Shown: positions 24,301-34,488, counted from the stretch's first letter. The stretch: DNA of 40,069 nt from Solilutibacter pythonis (GCF_003697345.1 NZ_RFLY01000010.1:1-40069); one strand, 5' to 3'. Numbers and translations: made by a program. Notes: generated by a model from the sequence alone, not told the origin.

Positions 24301-24641
24301 CGACCAATGCCACCAGCAAGCTGAACCTGACCACCGGCGGCGTGCGCTTCAGCGCCAACCTGAAGAGCGCGCAGCAAGCGCAGAGCTGGCTCAGTCTGCG
24401 CGCCGGGCTGGCCTACCGCCAGGCCAGCGGCGATCTGACGCCAGCCAGCGGGATGCGACTGGCCGGCGGCAACGGCTTCAGCGTGCATGGCACGCCGATC
24501 GCCAAGAAGGCGACCATCGGCGAGCTGGGAATCGGCGCCCGCCTTGGCGAACGCAGCTTGCTGGAGCTGGGCTACAGCGGCCAGTTTGCCGACGAGGGCA
24601 GCGACCACGGCGCCAATGCCCGCCTGACGATCAAGTTCTGA
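21324..24641 (+). CDS. Autotransporter subtilisin-like serine protease (type Va secretion)
   Basis: A 1105-residue protein. Signal peptide 1-27 (AAAPAMAQ). The S8 domain spans about 90-510 with catalytic D130 (GLFDSGVG), H213 (YGSHGTHVAGT) and S451 (SGTSMAAPHVTGA). A beta-helical passenger stretch follows with a PATR-type repeat (GGVLELTGNNTLAGDVQVNGG, then LGGSGVIKGDVDVAGTIAPGNSIG). The last 280 residues or so form the 12-strand autotransporter barrel (from about SVWANMLSNGG) and end in Phe, as required for outer-membrane assembly. The catalytic triad is complete, so it should be an active surface or released protease. The ATG at 21288 upstream is in frame but lacks a ribosome site. Confidence 0.95.
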   Translation: MPPIPLSRSRLFQAIAYSMLAAAPAMAQSPLPSLAPTSGNECSGPSAAGRLECQNRLMNQLQFKSVPAQPFAGTASPALNATANINGELGNPDSWRTDEFEQDWGLGAINAQYAYARGLTGEGIRVGLFDSGVGLQHPEFAGKDNRGLKIGDLLPDGTRCAPDKYLGGDTACFGTDGGRPSIDALYIDPSIASDLREPYASNGGKIVLEYGSHGTHVAGTMAANRDGQGMHGVAFNATFNSARLFADSLTQVDLLCLYLGLCKSTAIGPDNSAIVDMYQQMNADNVRAINHSWGLSREPTSAAGQDALYKNPANASRWETIRDGSLANGMIQVWAAGNSRTNKTPESSPIAGAYASLPRHMPELEQYWVSVVNVNKTGDDANPYVLSDRSMKCGLSMNWCLAAPGTTITSSVYGGYAVIDDTKDLPDGNVALPGIDKLVPEFDYDDYSGTSMAAPHVTGALALLFQRYPYLTNPQVRDVMLTTATDMGAPGVDEVYGWGMLNLKKAIEGYGQFRVDTDVVMNQKAGGTHIWNDARVWDDWSNDIGGPGRLSFDSQAGGWLRLSGSNDFNGLTVKGGVLELTGNNTLAGDVQVNGGLLLVNGDGQLHNSVNVNAGGALGGSGVIKGDVDVAGTIAPGNSIGTLTIDGNHVQKADSFFNVEMRPPSETDMLKVTGTTTLEGGTVRAIRMPGVFMLGQTYHFLNAQGGITGTFAGVDVSGLSPFLGMNLRYSANDVFADMVRAARLASVATTWNQKQTAGALDALADGNTLFQAMVLLPDAASANAAFDQLSGEAHPTTRAILADDSRHLRGAALSRARTGHDAFTGQSAGPGFSVWANMLSNGGSLAGDGNSAYARYSGYQMLVGGDYQLDAGWRFGVLGGMGRTNAGIGARDSKVEVRSRVIGLYGGQRWGGFGLQAGYTHSWHDLDSQRNVRFANFSDSLKGNYDATTSQAFVEAGYLFGNDAWQAEPYLQYANVRVKSDGFAETGGLAALSATNATSKLNLTTGGVRFSANLKSAQQAQSWLSLRAGLAYRQASGDLTPASGMRLAGGNGFSVHGTPIAKKATIGELGIGARLGERSLLELGYSGQFADEGSDHGANARLTIKF

Positions 24642-24660
24642 TCCCCCGCCGTCGCAACAC

Positions 24661-24689
24661 CACGGGGGCGGCCTGGAGCCGCCCCCGTG
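24661..24689 (+). terminator. Strong hairpin after the autotransporter gene
   Basis: CACGGGGGCGGC-CTGGA-GCCGCCCCCGTG, a perfect 12-bp GC stem 20 bp after the stop. No T-run follows, so it acts either as a terminator or as a 3'-end stabiliser. Confidence 0.6.
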
Positions 24690-24755
24690 CCGTCCGGACG
24701 GAGCGGCTGCATCCCACCGCCCGCTCTGGCAAACTGACGGCCACGCTATATCCCG

Positions 24756-24777
24756 GGCGACGCCGCGAGGCGCCGCC
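24756..24777 (+). terminator. Terminator-like hairpin in the rnk leader
   Basis: GGCGACGCC-GCGA-GGCGCCGCC (one A/C mismatch, GNRA-type loop), followed by TTTTCGTTTC and then the GGAG of rnk. TATATC at 24747-24752 upstream could be a -10 box. It is either a second terminator for the autotransporter transcript or a regulatory hairpin in the rnk 5' leader. Confidence 0.4.
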
Positions 24778-24801
24778 TTTTCGTTTCTGGAGATGACGAA
24801 T

Positions 24802-25215
24802 ATGAATGCCGCCCGCCCGCCATTGACTCTTTCCCGCCTCGACGTGGAGCGGATCGAAACCCTGCTGGAGAAGGTCAAGCCCGGCCAACACGACGTTTCC
24901 AGCCTGCAAGCCGAGCTGGAACGGGCAAACATCGTCGAGCCGCGGCAGATGCCGGCCGACGTGGTGACGATGAATTCCACCGTCGTCCTACGCAACGAAA
25001 CCAGCGGCGACGAGCGCGAGATCACCCTGGTCTATCCGCACGAAGCCGACGGCGGCGGACAGAAGGTCTCGATCCTCGCGCCGGTCGGCAGCGCGCTACT
25101 GGGGCTGCGCGTCGGCGACCGCATCGATTGGCCGATGCCCGGCGGGCAGAGCGCCAGCCTGCGCGTACTGTCGATCCGCTTCCAACCGGAAGCGGCCGGC
25201 CAGTTCCACCGCTGA
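24802..25215 (+). CDS. rnk: Rnk, nucleoside diphosphate kinase regulator (GreA/GreB-like)
   Basis: A 137-residue protein. A short N-terminal helical hairpin (LSRLDVERIETLLEKVKP...) is followed by the GreA/GreB C-terminal FKBP-like domain (VTMNSTVVLRNETSGDEREITLVYP, SILAPVGSALLGLRVGD). The long acidic-tipped coiled coil of Gre factors is missing, as in Rnk. It binds RNA polymerase near the secondary channel. The ATG at 24802 has GGAG at a ten-base spacing; the ATG at 24793 directly abuts that GGAG and is unlikely. Confidence 0.9.
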   Translation: MNAARPPLTLSRLDVERIETLLEKVKPGQHDVSSLQAELERANIVEPRQMPADVVTMNSTVVLRNETSGDEREITLVYPHEADGGGQKVSILAPVGSALLGLRVGDRIDWPMPGGQSASLRVLSIRFQPEAAGQFHR

Positions 25216-25242
25216 TTCCCGCATACCCCGCGCCCGATACCG

Positions 25243-27485
<2,243 letters not shown>

Positions 27486-27489
<4 letters not shown>

Positions 27490-28148
27490 TGGAAGCCGAT
27501 TACTGGCAAGGCCGCTGGCGGCGCGGTGAAACCGGCTGGCATCGCGATGAAGTGATGCCGCTGCTGCAAAAGCACTGGCCCGCATTACGCGCAGAAAAAG
27601 GCGCCAGCGTGCTGGTACCGCTCTGCGGCAAGACGCTCGACATGCCGTGGCTGGCATCGGCGGGCCACAAGGTGCTCGGCATCGAACTGGCGGCGCAAGC
27701 GGTCGGCGAATTCTTCGCCGCGCAAGGCATGCAGGCGACCCCCCGCGCCACGGCCGATGGACTGCTGCATACCGCCGGCGATATCGCCATCCTCGAAGCC
27801 GATGCGTTTGAAGTGGACGAAGCCACATACGCCCACTGCCGCCATGTCTACGACCGCGCCGCGCTGATTGCCCTGCCACCCGAACTGCGCCGGCGCTATG
27901 CCGAGACGCTTTACGCTCGCCTGCCCACCGGCTGCCAGGCATTGCTGATTACTTTGGAATATCCGCAGGCGCAAAAATCCGGGCCGCCGTTTTCAGTGAC
28001 GGAGGGAGAAGTCCGCGCACTGTTCTCGCCGCACTGGGAGGTGGAATTGCTGGAGCGCCGCGACATCCTCGACCAGCAACCATCATTCGCCGCTCAGGGC
28101 GTCACCACGCTACATACCGCCGTGTACCGGATGCGCAAGCAGCGTTGA
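27486..28148 (+). CDS. tpm: Thiopurine S-methyltransferase
   Basis: A 220-residue SAM-dependent methyltransferase. The N-terminus [23 protein letters not shown] and the SAM site [16 protein letters not shown]...GHKVLGIE are characteristic of bacterial TPMT, which methylates thiopurines and, in several bacteria, selenium or tellurium compounds. The ATGATG at 27486 overlaps the parC stop; either ATG may be used. Confidence 0.92.
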
Positions 28149-28589
28149 TTTTCGGCGCGCAGGCCCAGCGCCCGGCGCGCAAGGAGGCCGCCAGCATGAC
28201 GGCCCCCGGCCTGCCTTGCTGGCCAATCCGTACGACACGACGGCGCAGCGCGCGGCTACCACGCCGCGCCCTTGCTCAGGCGCATCCAGCACGGTGCCAC
28301 AGGCGGAGATGGCGCGCGATGCAGCCTTCCAGCCCCCCACCGGCGTCACCGCGGCCGGTACGCCAGCGCGACATCCAGCGGCAACCGCCGCCAAACATGT
28401 TCGAAATGGTCGAAGCCGGCGGTGCTCATGGCGCGGCCACCGTCGAATGCCCTTCAGTAAGCGGAATACGGCCGCCACGCCCCGACCAGCGAAAGGAAGA
28501 GAGTGGATTCAGCATCGGATGCGAAGCGGCGCGAACAGCGGTAAGCGCGCCGACCCTTCCCTTCACGACGAACGCCCCCACACACACGC
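28149..28589. other. Intergenic region with no recognisable gene
   Basis: About 440 bp between tpm and the 3' end of the second effector gene. Open frames are present on both strands, but none has a ribosome site, a family signature or conserved-looking composition. It may contain worn remains of older effector or immunity genes, but I cannot show that. Confidence 0.4.
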
Positions 28590-29846
28590 TCAGAGCGAGT
28601 GTGACGTCGGGCCTCGTATCTGCTGTTGGGCCTGCTGCTGAGCGCGTTGCTCGTCCAGTTGCCCGATCACTTCCGTCATCTGCGGCGACTGCGCGGGGTC
28701 CAGCCCCACGCGATAACCGGGCACCGTGCCGAACACCCATACGTTACCGTTGACGTAGCTGATGCGATTGGCATCGACCTTGGACGGGTCGGTCATGCCA
28801 TCCGCCTTGGCCAGGTACATGGCATATGCCACGGCATTGTCCGGCACGCTGTCGGGCAGGCGTTCGCGCAACATTCGATAGTAGTCATGGTCGGGATGAC
28901 CAGGACTGTCCGGCGCCCGCGTTCCCTGCCCCTGCACAACGGACGCCTGCTCCAACCTCGGCTTACTCGCATTGGTAAAACCGAGCGGCAACGGCAACGT
29001 ATCGCTCACGCCCAATGCCTTCAGGTCGACGTGGATCTCCGGCGCGCCATGCAATGGGTCATTGGCGAGCGCCGCGGCCCGCGCCTGGCTCTCCACGTAC
29101 GTGATTATGTCGATCGCGCCGCTGACCTCCTGCTCAGGGTAACCATTGGCGTCGTAGAAGAGCTGGCCGACCGCCTCGACGTTTTCCTCCCTCGACGAAT
29201 CGATCTTCAGATCATCGCCGATGATCAAACCCGGCCTGGGCGTATAAACCACCGGCGATTTGCTCATGTCGACATTGATGTACATCGCCATGTCATATGG
29301 CGCGGCGTCGTAGAGATCCTTGAGCATGGCACCGGGATTGTCACGACGCACGCTGTCGGCCAGGGTGTTGATACCGGCGATTTCCGCCATGCTTTCCAAC
29401 TCGCGCGACTTTACGTTGTAGTCTCGCAATATCGCCGTGTAATCATGTGGAGAGGGTCCTCTGGCGATCACGGCCGCCTCGTCGCGCAGCTTCATATCCT
29501 GGTCGATGATGTCCTGGCGGTTGACGCCATGCTGCAACTCGTGCCCAAGCGTCATGCGCAAGGTGTTGGCGGCCTGGACGTTCTTATCGGCGATCTTCAA
29601 CTGTTCGAGGGAAACGGCCAACGCCCTGGCCGCCGCACTGTAGCTGCCCACCGCACCCGAATCATCAAGACTCTCGAACTGCTCCAGGTTGCCGCGCCTG
29701 ATCGACTCCAGGATGTCGGCTTTCGCCTCCGGTGTCTTTTCGATCAGCTCGCGAAGGTTTCGGCCGGGATGCCCGGCAGACGAGTCGTAATTGCTCTCGA
29801 ACTCCAAGAGCATCTCGTCAAGTTTTCTTTCTTCCGGATTAGGCAT
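28590..29846 (-). CDS. Putative type IV secretion effector: zinc-metallopeptidase-like domain plus XVIPCD-type C-terminus
   Basis: A 418-residue protein. Residues 95-165 contain LRMTLGHELQHGVNRQ, an HExxH zinc motif (H102, E103, H106), followed by SRELESMAEIAGINTLAD, where E151 or E155 could be the third ligand, as in gluzincins. The middle (170-300) is unassigned. From about 313 the secretion-signal module appears: SPGHPDHDYYRML, AVAYAMYLAKADGM, VWVFGTVPGYRVGLD, then a Gln-rich tail (400-410) and a short hydrophobic end. The tail parallels that of the first effector (8629-10320). CGGGAG at about eight bases supports the ATG, 16 bp after the immunity gene's stop. Confidence 0.8.
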   Translation of the reverse strand: MPNPEERKLDEMLLEFESNYDSSAGHPGRNLRELIEKTPEAKADILESIRRGNLEQFESLDDSGAVGSYSAAARALAVSLEQLKIADKNVQAANTLRMTLGHELQHGVNRQDIIDQDMKLRDEAAVIARGPSPHDYTAILRDYNVKSRELESMAEIAGINTLADSVRRDNPGAMLKDLYDAAPYDMAMYINVDMSKSPVVYTPRPGLIIGDDLKIDSSREENVEAVGQLFYDANGYPEQEVSGAIDIITYVESQARAAALANDPLHGAPEIHVDLKALGVSDTLPLPLGFTNASKPRLEQASVVQGQGTRAPDSPGHPDHDYYRMLRERLPDSVPDNAVAYAMYLAKADGMTDPSKVDANRISYVNGNVWVFGTVPGYRVGLDPAQSPQMTEVIGQLDEQRAQQQAQQQIRGPTSHSL

Positions 29847-29862
29847 GTTCTTGGCTCCCGAA

Positions 29863-30483
29863 TCAGGCGTAGGCGTTGATAATCAACATAGATACGCAGG
29901 TCTGCGCATCGCCCGGCGCGCGCTTGCCACGCGGGTATACCGTCACGCCGACATCACCGCGGGTGAATTCCCAGTAGTCCCGCGTATCGACGCGGTTGCG
30001 CAGCCGCGTGGCGGAGAAGCCCGCCGCCACCAGCGCCTGGTGGTATTCGTCGAAACTCACGCATACCGGCGTCATGTCGGCCCCGGCATGGGTCTGGTCG
30101 TTGAACTCGAACAACAGGCGGTTGGGCTTCTGCCCGGGCACGCTCGACATCGAACGCAGGCCGTAGTACCAGACATCGCTCAACTTGCCGGTGACGCCAT
30201 ACTCATTGGCATTGCCGGGACTGAGCCGCATGCGCAGGCCGGTGCGCTTTTCGACGTTCTCGGGGGCGAGGTCGTCGATGCCGCGGGCGCTCTCGATCAA
30301 CGCAAGCACGCGCTTGCCAAGCGCTTTCGCATCCTGCAAGGCGGATTCGGTGGGAACGGTTGTCGTCATGGCGATGGGCTCCTTGGCCGTGTAAGGCATA
30401 ACGGGCGCGAGAACGCAGGCCGATATGCAGAGCATGCAAAACAAGGCCGGTAAACGCGGCTTGAAGGCGGCAGTGGCTGGCAA
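29863..30483 (-). CDS. Putative immunity lipoprotein (X-Tfi) of the metallopeptidase-like effector
   Basis: A 206-residue exported protein. Its signal (PALFCMLCISAC) ends in a good lipobox, ISAC with C23. The mature part has a helical N-terminal stretch (SALQDAKALGKRVLALIESARG) and a beta-rich rest (DVWYYGLRSM, RLLFEFNDQ, GVTVYPRGK), with two further Cys (CVSF, TCVSM). It starts at TTG with a strong GGGAGG five bases upstream; the overlapping ATG at 30488 is out of frame. It is encoded just upstream of the effector, in the order typical for immunity/effector pairs. Confidence 0.75.
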   Translation of the reverse strand: MPATAAFKPRLPALFCMLCISACVLAPVMPYTAKEPIAMTTTVPTESALQDAKALGKRVLALIESARGIDDLAPENVEKRTGLRMRLSPGNANEYGVTGKLSDVWYYGLRSMSSVPGQKPNRLLFEFNDQTHAGADMTPVCVSFDEYHQALVAAGFSATRLRNRVDTRDYWEFTRGDVGVTVYPRGKRAPGDAQTCVSMLIINAYA

Positions 30484-30590
30484 GACATCCTCCCGTCAAC
30501 CGGGGCATCGATGGCTCGATTTTTCAATCTACTCCAGGCCCGGGCACCGGACAACCGCCGGCCCCGCCGGGCCGGCGATACGGTGCGCCC

Positions 30591-32279
30591 TCACCCGGCG
30601 ATGGCCGCCGCATGTACCCCGGCCACCGAGCGGCCGGAGGGGTCGGCGGTAGCGACGAACGCCGCGTCCCAGGCGATCGCCGCCGGCGAGGAGCAGGCGA
30701 TCGACTTGCCACCCGGCACGGTGCGCGCGCAAGCCTCGTCCGGGAATGCCTGCTCGAACAGACGGCGGTAGAAATATGCCTCCTTGCTCTGCGGCGGGTT
30801 GTGCGGGAAGCGCTCGGCGGCGGCGGCGAATTCGGCATCGCCAACGTGCTTTTCCGCGTGCGCCTTCAGCCCGTCGATCCAGCCGTAACCGACGCCATCG
30901 GAAAACTGCTCCTTCTGCCGCCAGAGGATTTCATCCGGCAACGCGCCTTCGAAAGCTTCGCGCAATACGTGTTTCTCGATGCGCCCATCTTTCACCATCT
31001 TCGCCTCGGCATCCATCGCCATCGCCACCTCGATGAACTCGCGGTCGAGAAACGGCACTCGCGGCTCGACGCCCCAGGCCATCATCGATTTGTTGGCGCG
31101 CAGGCAATCGTAGTTGTGCAGGGCGTCCAGCTTGCGCACCAGTTCCTCGTGGAATTCACGCGCATTCGGCGCCTTGTGGAAGTACAGGTAGCCGCCGAAA
31201 AGCTCGTCGCTGCCCTCGCCCGAGAGCACCATCTTCACCCCCATCGCCTTGATCCGCCGCGCCAGCAGGAACATCGGCGTGGACGCGCGAATGGTGGTGA
31301 CATCGTAAGTCTCGATGTGGCGAATCACGTCGGGCAACGCATCCAACCCTTCCTCGAAGGTGTAGGTGAAGCCGTGGTGGACGGTACCGAGCGCGTCGGC
31401 GGCGATCCGCGCGGCCTTGAGATCGGGCGAGCCTTCCAGACCGATGGCGAACGAATGCAGGCGCGGCCACCAGGCTTCCGAGGCGTCATCGTCCTCGACC
31501 CGCTGCCGCGCGAACTTGGCGGCGCAAGCGGCCACCAACGAGGAATCCAGCCCGCCCGAGAGCAAAACGCCATAGGGCACGTCGCTCATCAACTGCCGGT
31601 GCACGGCCGCCTCGAACGCCTCGCGCAGCGCCTGCTTCGAGACCGCCACACCCTCGGTCGCCGAGACTTCGCGCCAGGGGCGCTCGTAATACCTGCGCAA
31701 GGTCTGGGTACGGGTGTCGAACCAGTGGCCGGGGGGGAACTGCGCCACGTCCTCGCACAGGCGCGAGAGCGCCTTCATTTCCGATGCCACCCACAGCCGA
31801 CCCTCGGCATCGTGGCCCCAGTACAGCGGCACGATGCCGATGTGATCGCGGGCGATGATCGCGCGCTCGCGCTCGGCATCCCACAACACGAAAGCGAACA
31901 TACCGTTCAGCCGCATCAGCCACTCGCCGATGTCGCCCTCCGGGTCGGCGGCGTAGAGCGCGTTGATGACTTCGCAATCGGACCCGCTCTGGAAGGCGTA
32001 ACCAGCCGAAAGCGCGTCGCGCAGCGAACGATGGTTGTAAATCTCACCGTTGACCGCCAGCGCCAGCCGGCCGTCGCCCGAGAGCAACGGTTGCGAGCCG
32101 CCGCTGGGATCGACGATCGCCAGCCGCTCGTGCACCAGCAACGCATGCGGGTGCTGGTGCACGCCGCTCCAGTCCGGCCCGCGATGGCGCAAGCGCGCGG
32201 AGAGCGAAAGCGCCAACGGACGCAACACGGACAGGTCACTGCCCGCTCGGAGATCGATGACGGAAAGGATGGAACACAT
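30591..32279 (-). CDS. asnB: Glutamine-hydrolysing asparagine synthase B
   Basis: A 562-residue class II glutamine amidotransferase. C2 is the glutaminase nucleophile. RHRGPDWSG (31-39), the RLAIVDP block and NGEIYNH (77-83) form the glutaminase site. SGGLDSS (241-247) is the ATP-pyrophosphatase loop. It makes Asn from Asp, Gln and ATP. The frame is open upstream, but MCSILS is the only start that puts Cys in second position, and AGGAG precedes it. An Asn-codon leader and terminator lie immediately upstream. A perfect 8-bp hairpin (30557-30576) follows the stop. Confidence 0.95.
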   Translation of the reverse strand: MCSILSVIDLRAGSDLSVLRPLALSLSARLRHRGPDWSGVHQHPHALLVHERLAIVDPSGGSQPLLSGDGRLALAVNGEIYNHRSLRDALSAGYAFQSGSDCEVINALYAADPEGDIGEWLMRLNGMFAFVLWDAERERAIIARDHIGIVPLYWGHDAEGRLWVASEMKALSRLCEDVAQFPPGHWFDTRTQTLRRYYERPWREVSATEGVAVSKQALREAFEAAVHRQLMSDVPYGVLLSGGLDSSLVAACAAKFARQRVEDDDASEAWWPRLHSFAIGLEGSPDLKAARIAADALGTVHHGFTYTFEEGLDALPDVIRHIETYDVTTIRASTPMFLLARRIKAMGVKMVLSGEGSDELFGGYLYFHKAPNAREFHEELVRKLDALHNYDCLRANKSMMAWGVEPRVPFLDREFIEVAMAMDAEAKMVKDGRIEKHVLREAFEGALPDEILWRQKEQFSDGVGYGWIDGLKAHAEKHVGDAEFAAAAERFPHNPPQSKEAYFYRRLFEQAFPDEACARTVPGGKSIACSSPAAIAWDAAFVATADPSGRSVAGVHAAAIAG

Positions 32280-32314
32280 GGCTGGACTCCTGGTTTTGGA
32301 TGGACGAAAACGAA

Positions 32315-32340
32315 GAAGCCCGCCTTGGGAGGCGGGCTTC
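32315..32340 (-). terminator. Attenuator terminator in the asnB leader
   Basis: On the minus strand, GAAGCCCGCC-TCCCAA-GGCGGGCTTC is followed by TTCGTTTTCG. It is a 10-bp perfect stem plus a U-rich run, so a good intrinsic terminator. It stands 36 bp before the asnB start and 28 bp after the leader peptide stop, the position of a transcription attenuator. Confidence 0.8.
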
Positions 32341-32367
32341 AGGAAGGTTTGGCGTGGAAATCGCGCG

Positions 32368-32487
32368 CTAACCGCTGGCCCGCTGGCGGCAGGAATTATT
32401 GTTGCGGTTATTGACGTTGACCGGGACGCACGCGCCGCCCGCCGGGAAAGCGGAAGCGCGACGGACAAGGGCGCATAACAGGGTCAT
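32368..32487 (-). CDS. Asparagine leader peptide of asnB (attenuation)
   Basis: A 39-codon ORF, MTLLCALVRRASAF..., with PVNVNNRNNNS at residues 22-32: six Asn codons in eight (AAC, AAT, AAC, AAC, AAT, AAT). It ends with TAG, 28 bases before an intrinsic terminator that precedes asnB. In the leader RNA, GCGGGC (32383-32378), between the Asn codons and the stop, can pair with GCCCGC of the terminator's 5' arm. A ribosome waiting at the first Asn codons would leave it free (antitermination), and a ribosome at the stop codon would cover it (termination). This is the layout of the trp, his and leu leaders, here with Asn as the signal. No ribosome site precedes the ATG. Confidence 0.75.
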   Translation of the reverse strand: MTLLCALVRRASAFPAGGACVPVNVNNRNNNSCRQRASG

Positions 32488-32493
32488 GGGCCG

Positions 32494-32523
32494 AGTGTGC
32501 GCCGGGCGGGCGGCACTTGGCAA
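32494..32523 (-). promoter_or_regulatory. Candidate promoter of the asn leader/asnB transcript
   Basis: On the minus strand, TTGCCA (32523-32518), an 18-bp spacer and CACACT (32499-32494). The leader ATG begins six bases after the -10 box, so the leader peptide would be translated from a leaderless end, which explains its missing ribosome site. Confidence 0.45.
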
Positions 32524-32683
32524 GCCCTTCGACCACCACATACGCGGATGCCGGTCTAGCCATCGCATCCACCAGACGGCCGCCTTGGAGATATTTTTCG
32601 CGGCACCGCGACAGCGCGCTCAACGAGACGAGTGTGGCGATCAAACCCACTTCGTTTCAGCAAGACTTTCGCGGCCATCGCCC

Positions 32684-33178
32684 GGGAAATGGCCGTGGTT
32701 CGCCGGTGACAAGATCGCCGCCTGGACCGACGACCACCGCATCTACCGCCAGGACGACCGGCAGGGCAACACCTGGACCTACGATCCGGACCAACCCGCC
32801 CTCGGCTGGCAGCGCGAGGCCCCGATCGACGCCAGCAACGATCACATCGACAACCCGACCCGCGGCAGGCTGCGCGCCTCACCCGCGCTGGCCAATGAAC
32901 TGAACCACCAGGCGACCCGCACGTCGGTGGAACGGGTGCTCGGCAGCCCCCCCTCGCAGCGCGACCCCTTTACCCAGCCCGCCCTCGCCAACGACGCGCC
33001 CAGCATCACCCCCGCGAACTGGGTCCGCGATGCCGACGGCGACACCTGGCGGCGCGAGGTCGTGGTCGCATACCTGGAACACGGTCTGCGCCAGACGCGT
33101 ATCGACGCGGCCGGCCCGGAACATGCGGCGGAACTGGATCGCGCAGCGGCGCAGACCGTACTCCCCAGCACCGGCTCA
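32684..33178 (+). pseudogene. Fragment of a type IV effector gene (X-Tfe relic)
   Basis: An open frame without an in-frame start or ribosome site in its conserved part. The readable protein, GKWPWFAGDKIAAWTDD...GNTWTYDP, then SPALANELNHQATRTSVERVLG, then NWVRDADGDTWRREVVVAYLEHG and AAELDRAAAQTV, resembles the middle region I know from Xanthomonadales VirB/VirD4 effectors. Both an N-terminal start and the C-terminal secretion module are missing, and after about 33178 the sequence becomes unrelated. It lies between the asnB promoter and dapE, opposite in strand to both. Confidence 0.55.
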
Positions 33179-33332
33179 CTCGGATTGGCGCTGGATAGCC
33201 AAAAAGAAACCCCATTGAGGCAGGTATGCAATGCATTCCATCGAATCACCGCGCCGGATCGCGGCGCGGGTTGGCCCGTACCATACGTTGGACGCCACTG
33301 CACCGACCTCGAACGACTTTAGCTGGCCCGTA

Positions 33333-34481
33333 TCACTTAGCAGGCGACGTCTTCGCCAACAGCAGCCGCTCCAACAGCCGCCGATACAGCGCCGGTAGCG
33401 CCTCCAGATCGGCGATGCGGACATGTTCGTCCACTTGGTGGATGCTGGCGTTCACCGGCCCGATCTCGATGCACTCGGCCCCCAGCGGCGCGATGAAGCG
33501 CGCATCCGACGTGCCGCCGCCGGTGCTTTCCTCCGGGGCGAATCCGGCGGCTTCCGCCAGCACTTCGCGGGCGACGACGCGCAGCCGGCCTTCCGGGGTG
33601 TAGAACGGCTCGCCGCTGCGATGCCAGTCGATCGCGCATTCGACGCCGTGCCGGCGCAGGATCGCCTCGCACTCGGCCTCCAGCCGTGGCGCATCCCAGT
33701 GCGGGTTGTAGCGCAGGTTGAACAGTGCTTCGAGCTGACCGGGGATCACGTTGCCGGCGTGGTGGCCGGCATGGACATCGGTGATTTGCAGGCTGGTCGG
33801 CGGGAACGATTCGTAACCTTCGTCCCAGTGCCGCGTGGCGAGTTCGACCAAGGCCGGCAAAGCGGCGTGGATCGGGTTCTTCGCCTTCTCCGGGTAGGCC
33901 ACATGCCCCTGCACGCCCCGCGCGACGAGCCGCGCCGACAGCGACCCTCGACGCCCCACGCGCAGCAGGTCGCCCAATACCGCCTTCGAGGACGGCTCGC
34001 CGGTGATGCACCAATCGATGCGCTGAGCGCGCGCGCGAAACAGCTCGGCCACCTTGCGCACGCCGTCGATCGCCGCCCCCTCCTCGTCGGAGGTGAGCAG
34101 GAGGGCGACGGTACCGGGGTGATCCGGGTGCGCGGCGACGAACCGCTCCAGCGCCACCACGAAGGCGGCCACGCTGCCTTTCATGTCCGCCGCACCGCGC
34201 CCGTACAGCGCGCCATCACGGATTTCCGGCGCGAACGGATCACTCCGCCACGCCTCCCGCGGCCCCGGCGGCACCACGTCGGTATGGCCGAGCAGCGCCA
34301 GCACCGGGCCGCCTTCGCCATGCGTGGCCCAGAGGTTGTCCACCGCGCCGAAGCGCAATTGTTCGATGCGAAACCCGATGCGCCGCAGACGCTCGGCGAT
34401 GAGCCGCTGGCAACCGGCATCCTCCGGCGTCACCGAGGGTCGCGCGATCAACTCGCGGGCAAGATCGAGCACTTCGCTCAT
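33333..34481 (-). CDS. dapE: Succinyl-diaminopimelate desuccinylase
   Basis: A 382-residue M20-family zinc enzyme of lysine and meso-diaminopimelate synthesis. Metal and catalytic motifs: GHTDVVPPG (H66, D68), [16 protein letters not shown] and the C-terminal GGTSDARF. The ATG at 34481 starts eight bases after the yffB stop; the longer frame to 34550 is rejected because it lies within yffB. Confidence 0.95.
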   Translation of the reverse strand: MSEVLDLARELIARPSVTPEDAGCQRLIAERLRRIGFRIEQLRFGAVDNLWATHGEGGPVLALLGHTDVVPPGPREAWRSDPFAPEIRDGALYGRGAADMKGSVAAFVVALERFVAAHPDHPGTVALLLTSDEEGAAIDGVRKVAELFRARAQRIDWCITGEPSSKAVLGDLLRVGRRGSLSARLVARGVQGHVAYPEKAKNPIHAALPALVELATRHWDEGYESFPPTSLQITDVHAGHHAGNVIPGQLEALFNLRYNPHWDAPRLEAECEAILRRHGVECAIDWHRSGEPFYTPEGRLRVVAREVLAEAAGFAPEESTGGGTSDARFIAPLGAECIEIGPVNASIHQVDEHVRIADLEALPALYRRLLERLLLAKTSPAK

Positions 34482-34488
34482 CACCCGC

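Noticed and set aside
30366-30554. ORF starting near 30554, overlapping the second immunity gene
   Set aside because: It is in the wrong frame relative to the lipoprotein; no signal or family.
32437-32443. GGCGGGC in the leader (minus strand) as the antiterminator
   Set aside because: It is identical to the terminator 3' arm but lies before the Asn codons, so ribosome stalling would not expose it in the usual way; the segment at 32378-32383 fits better.
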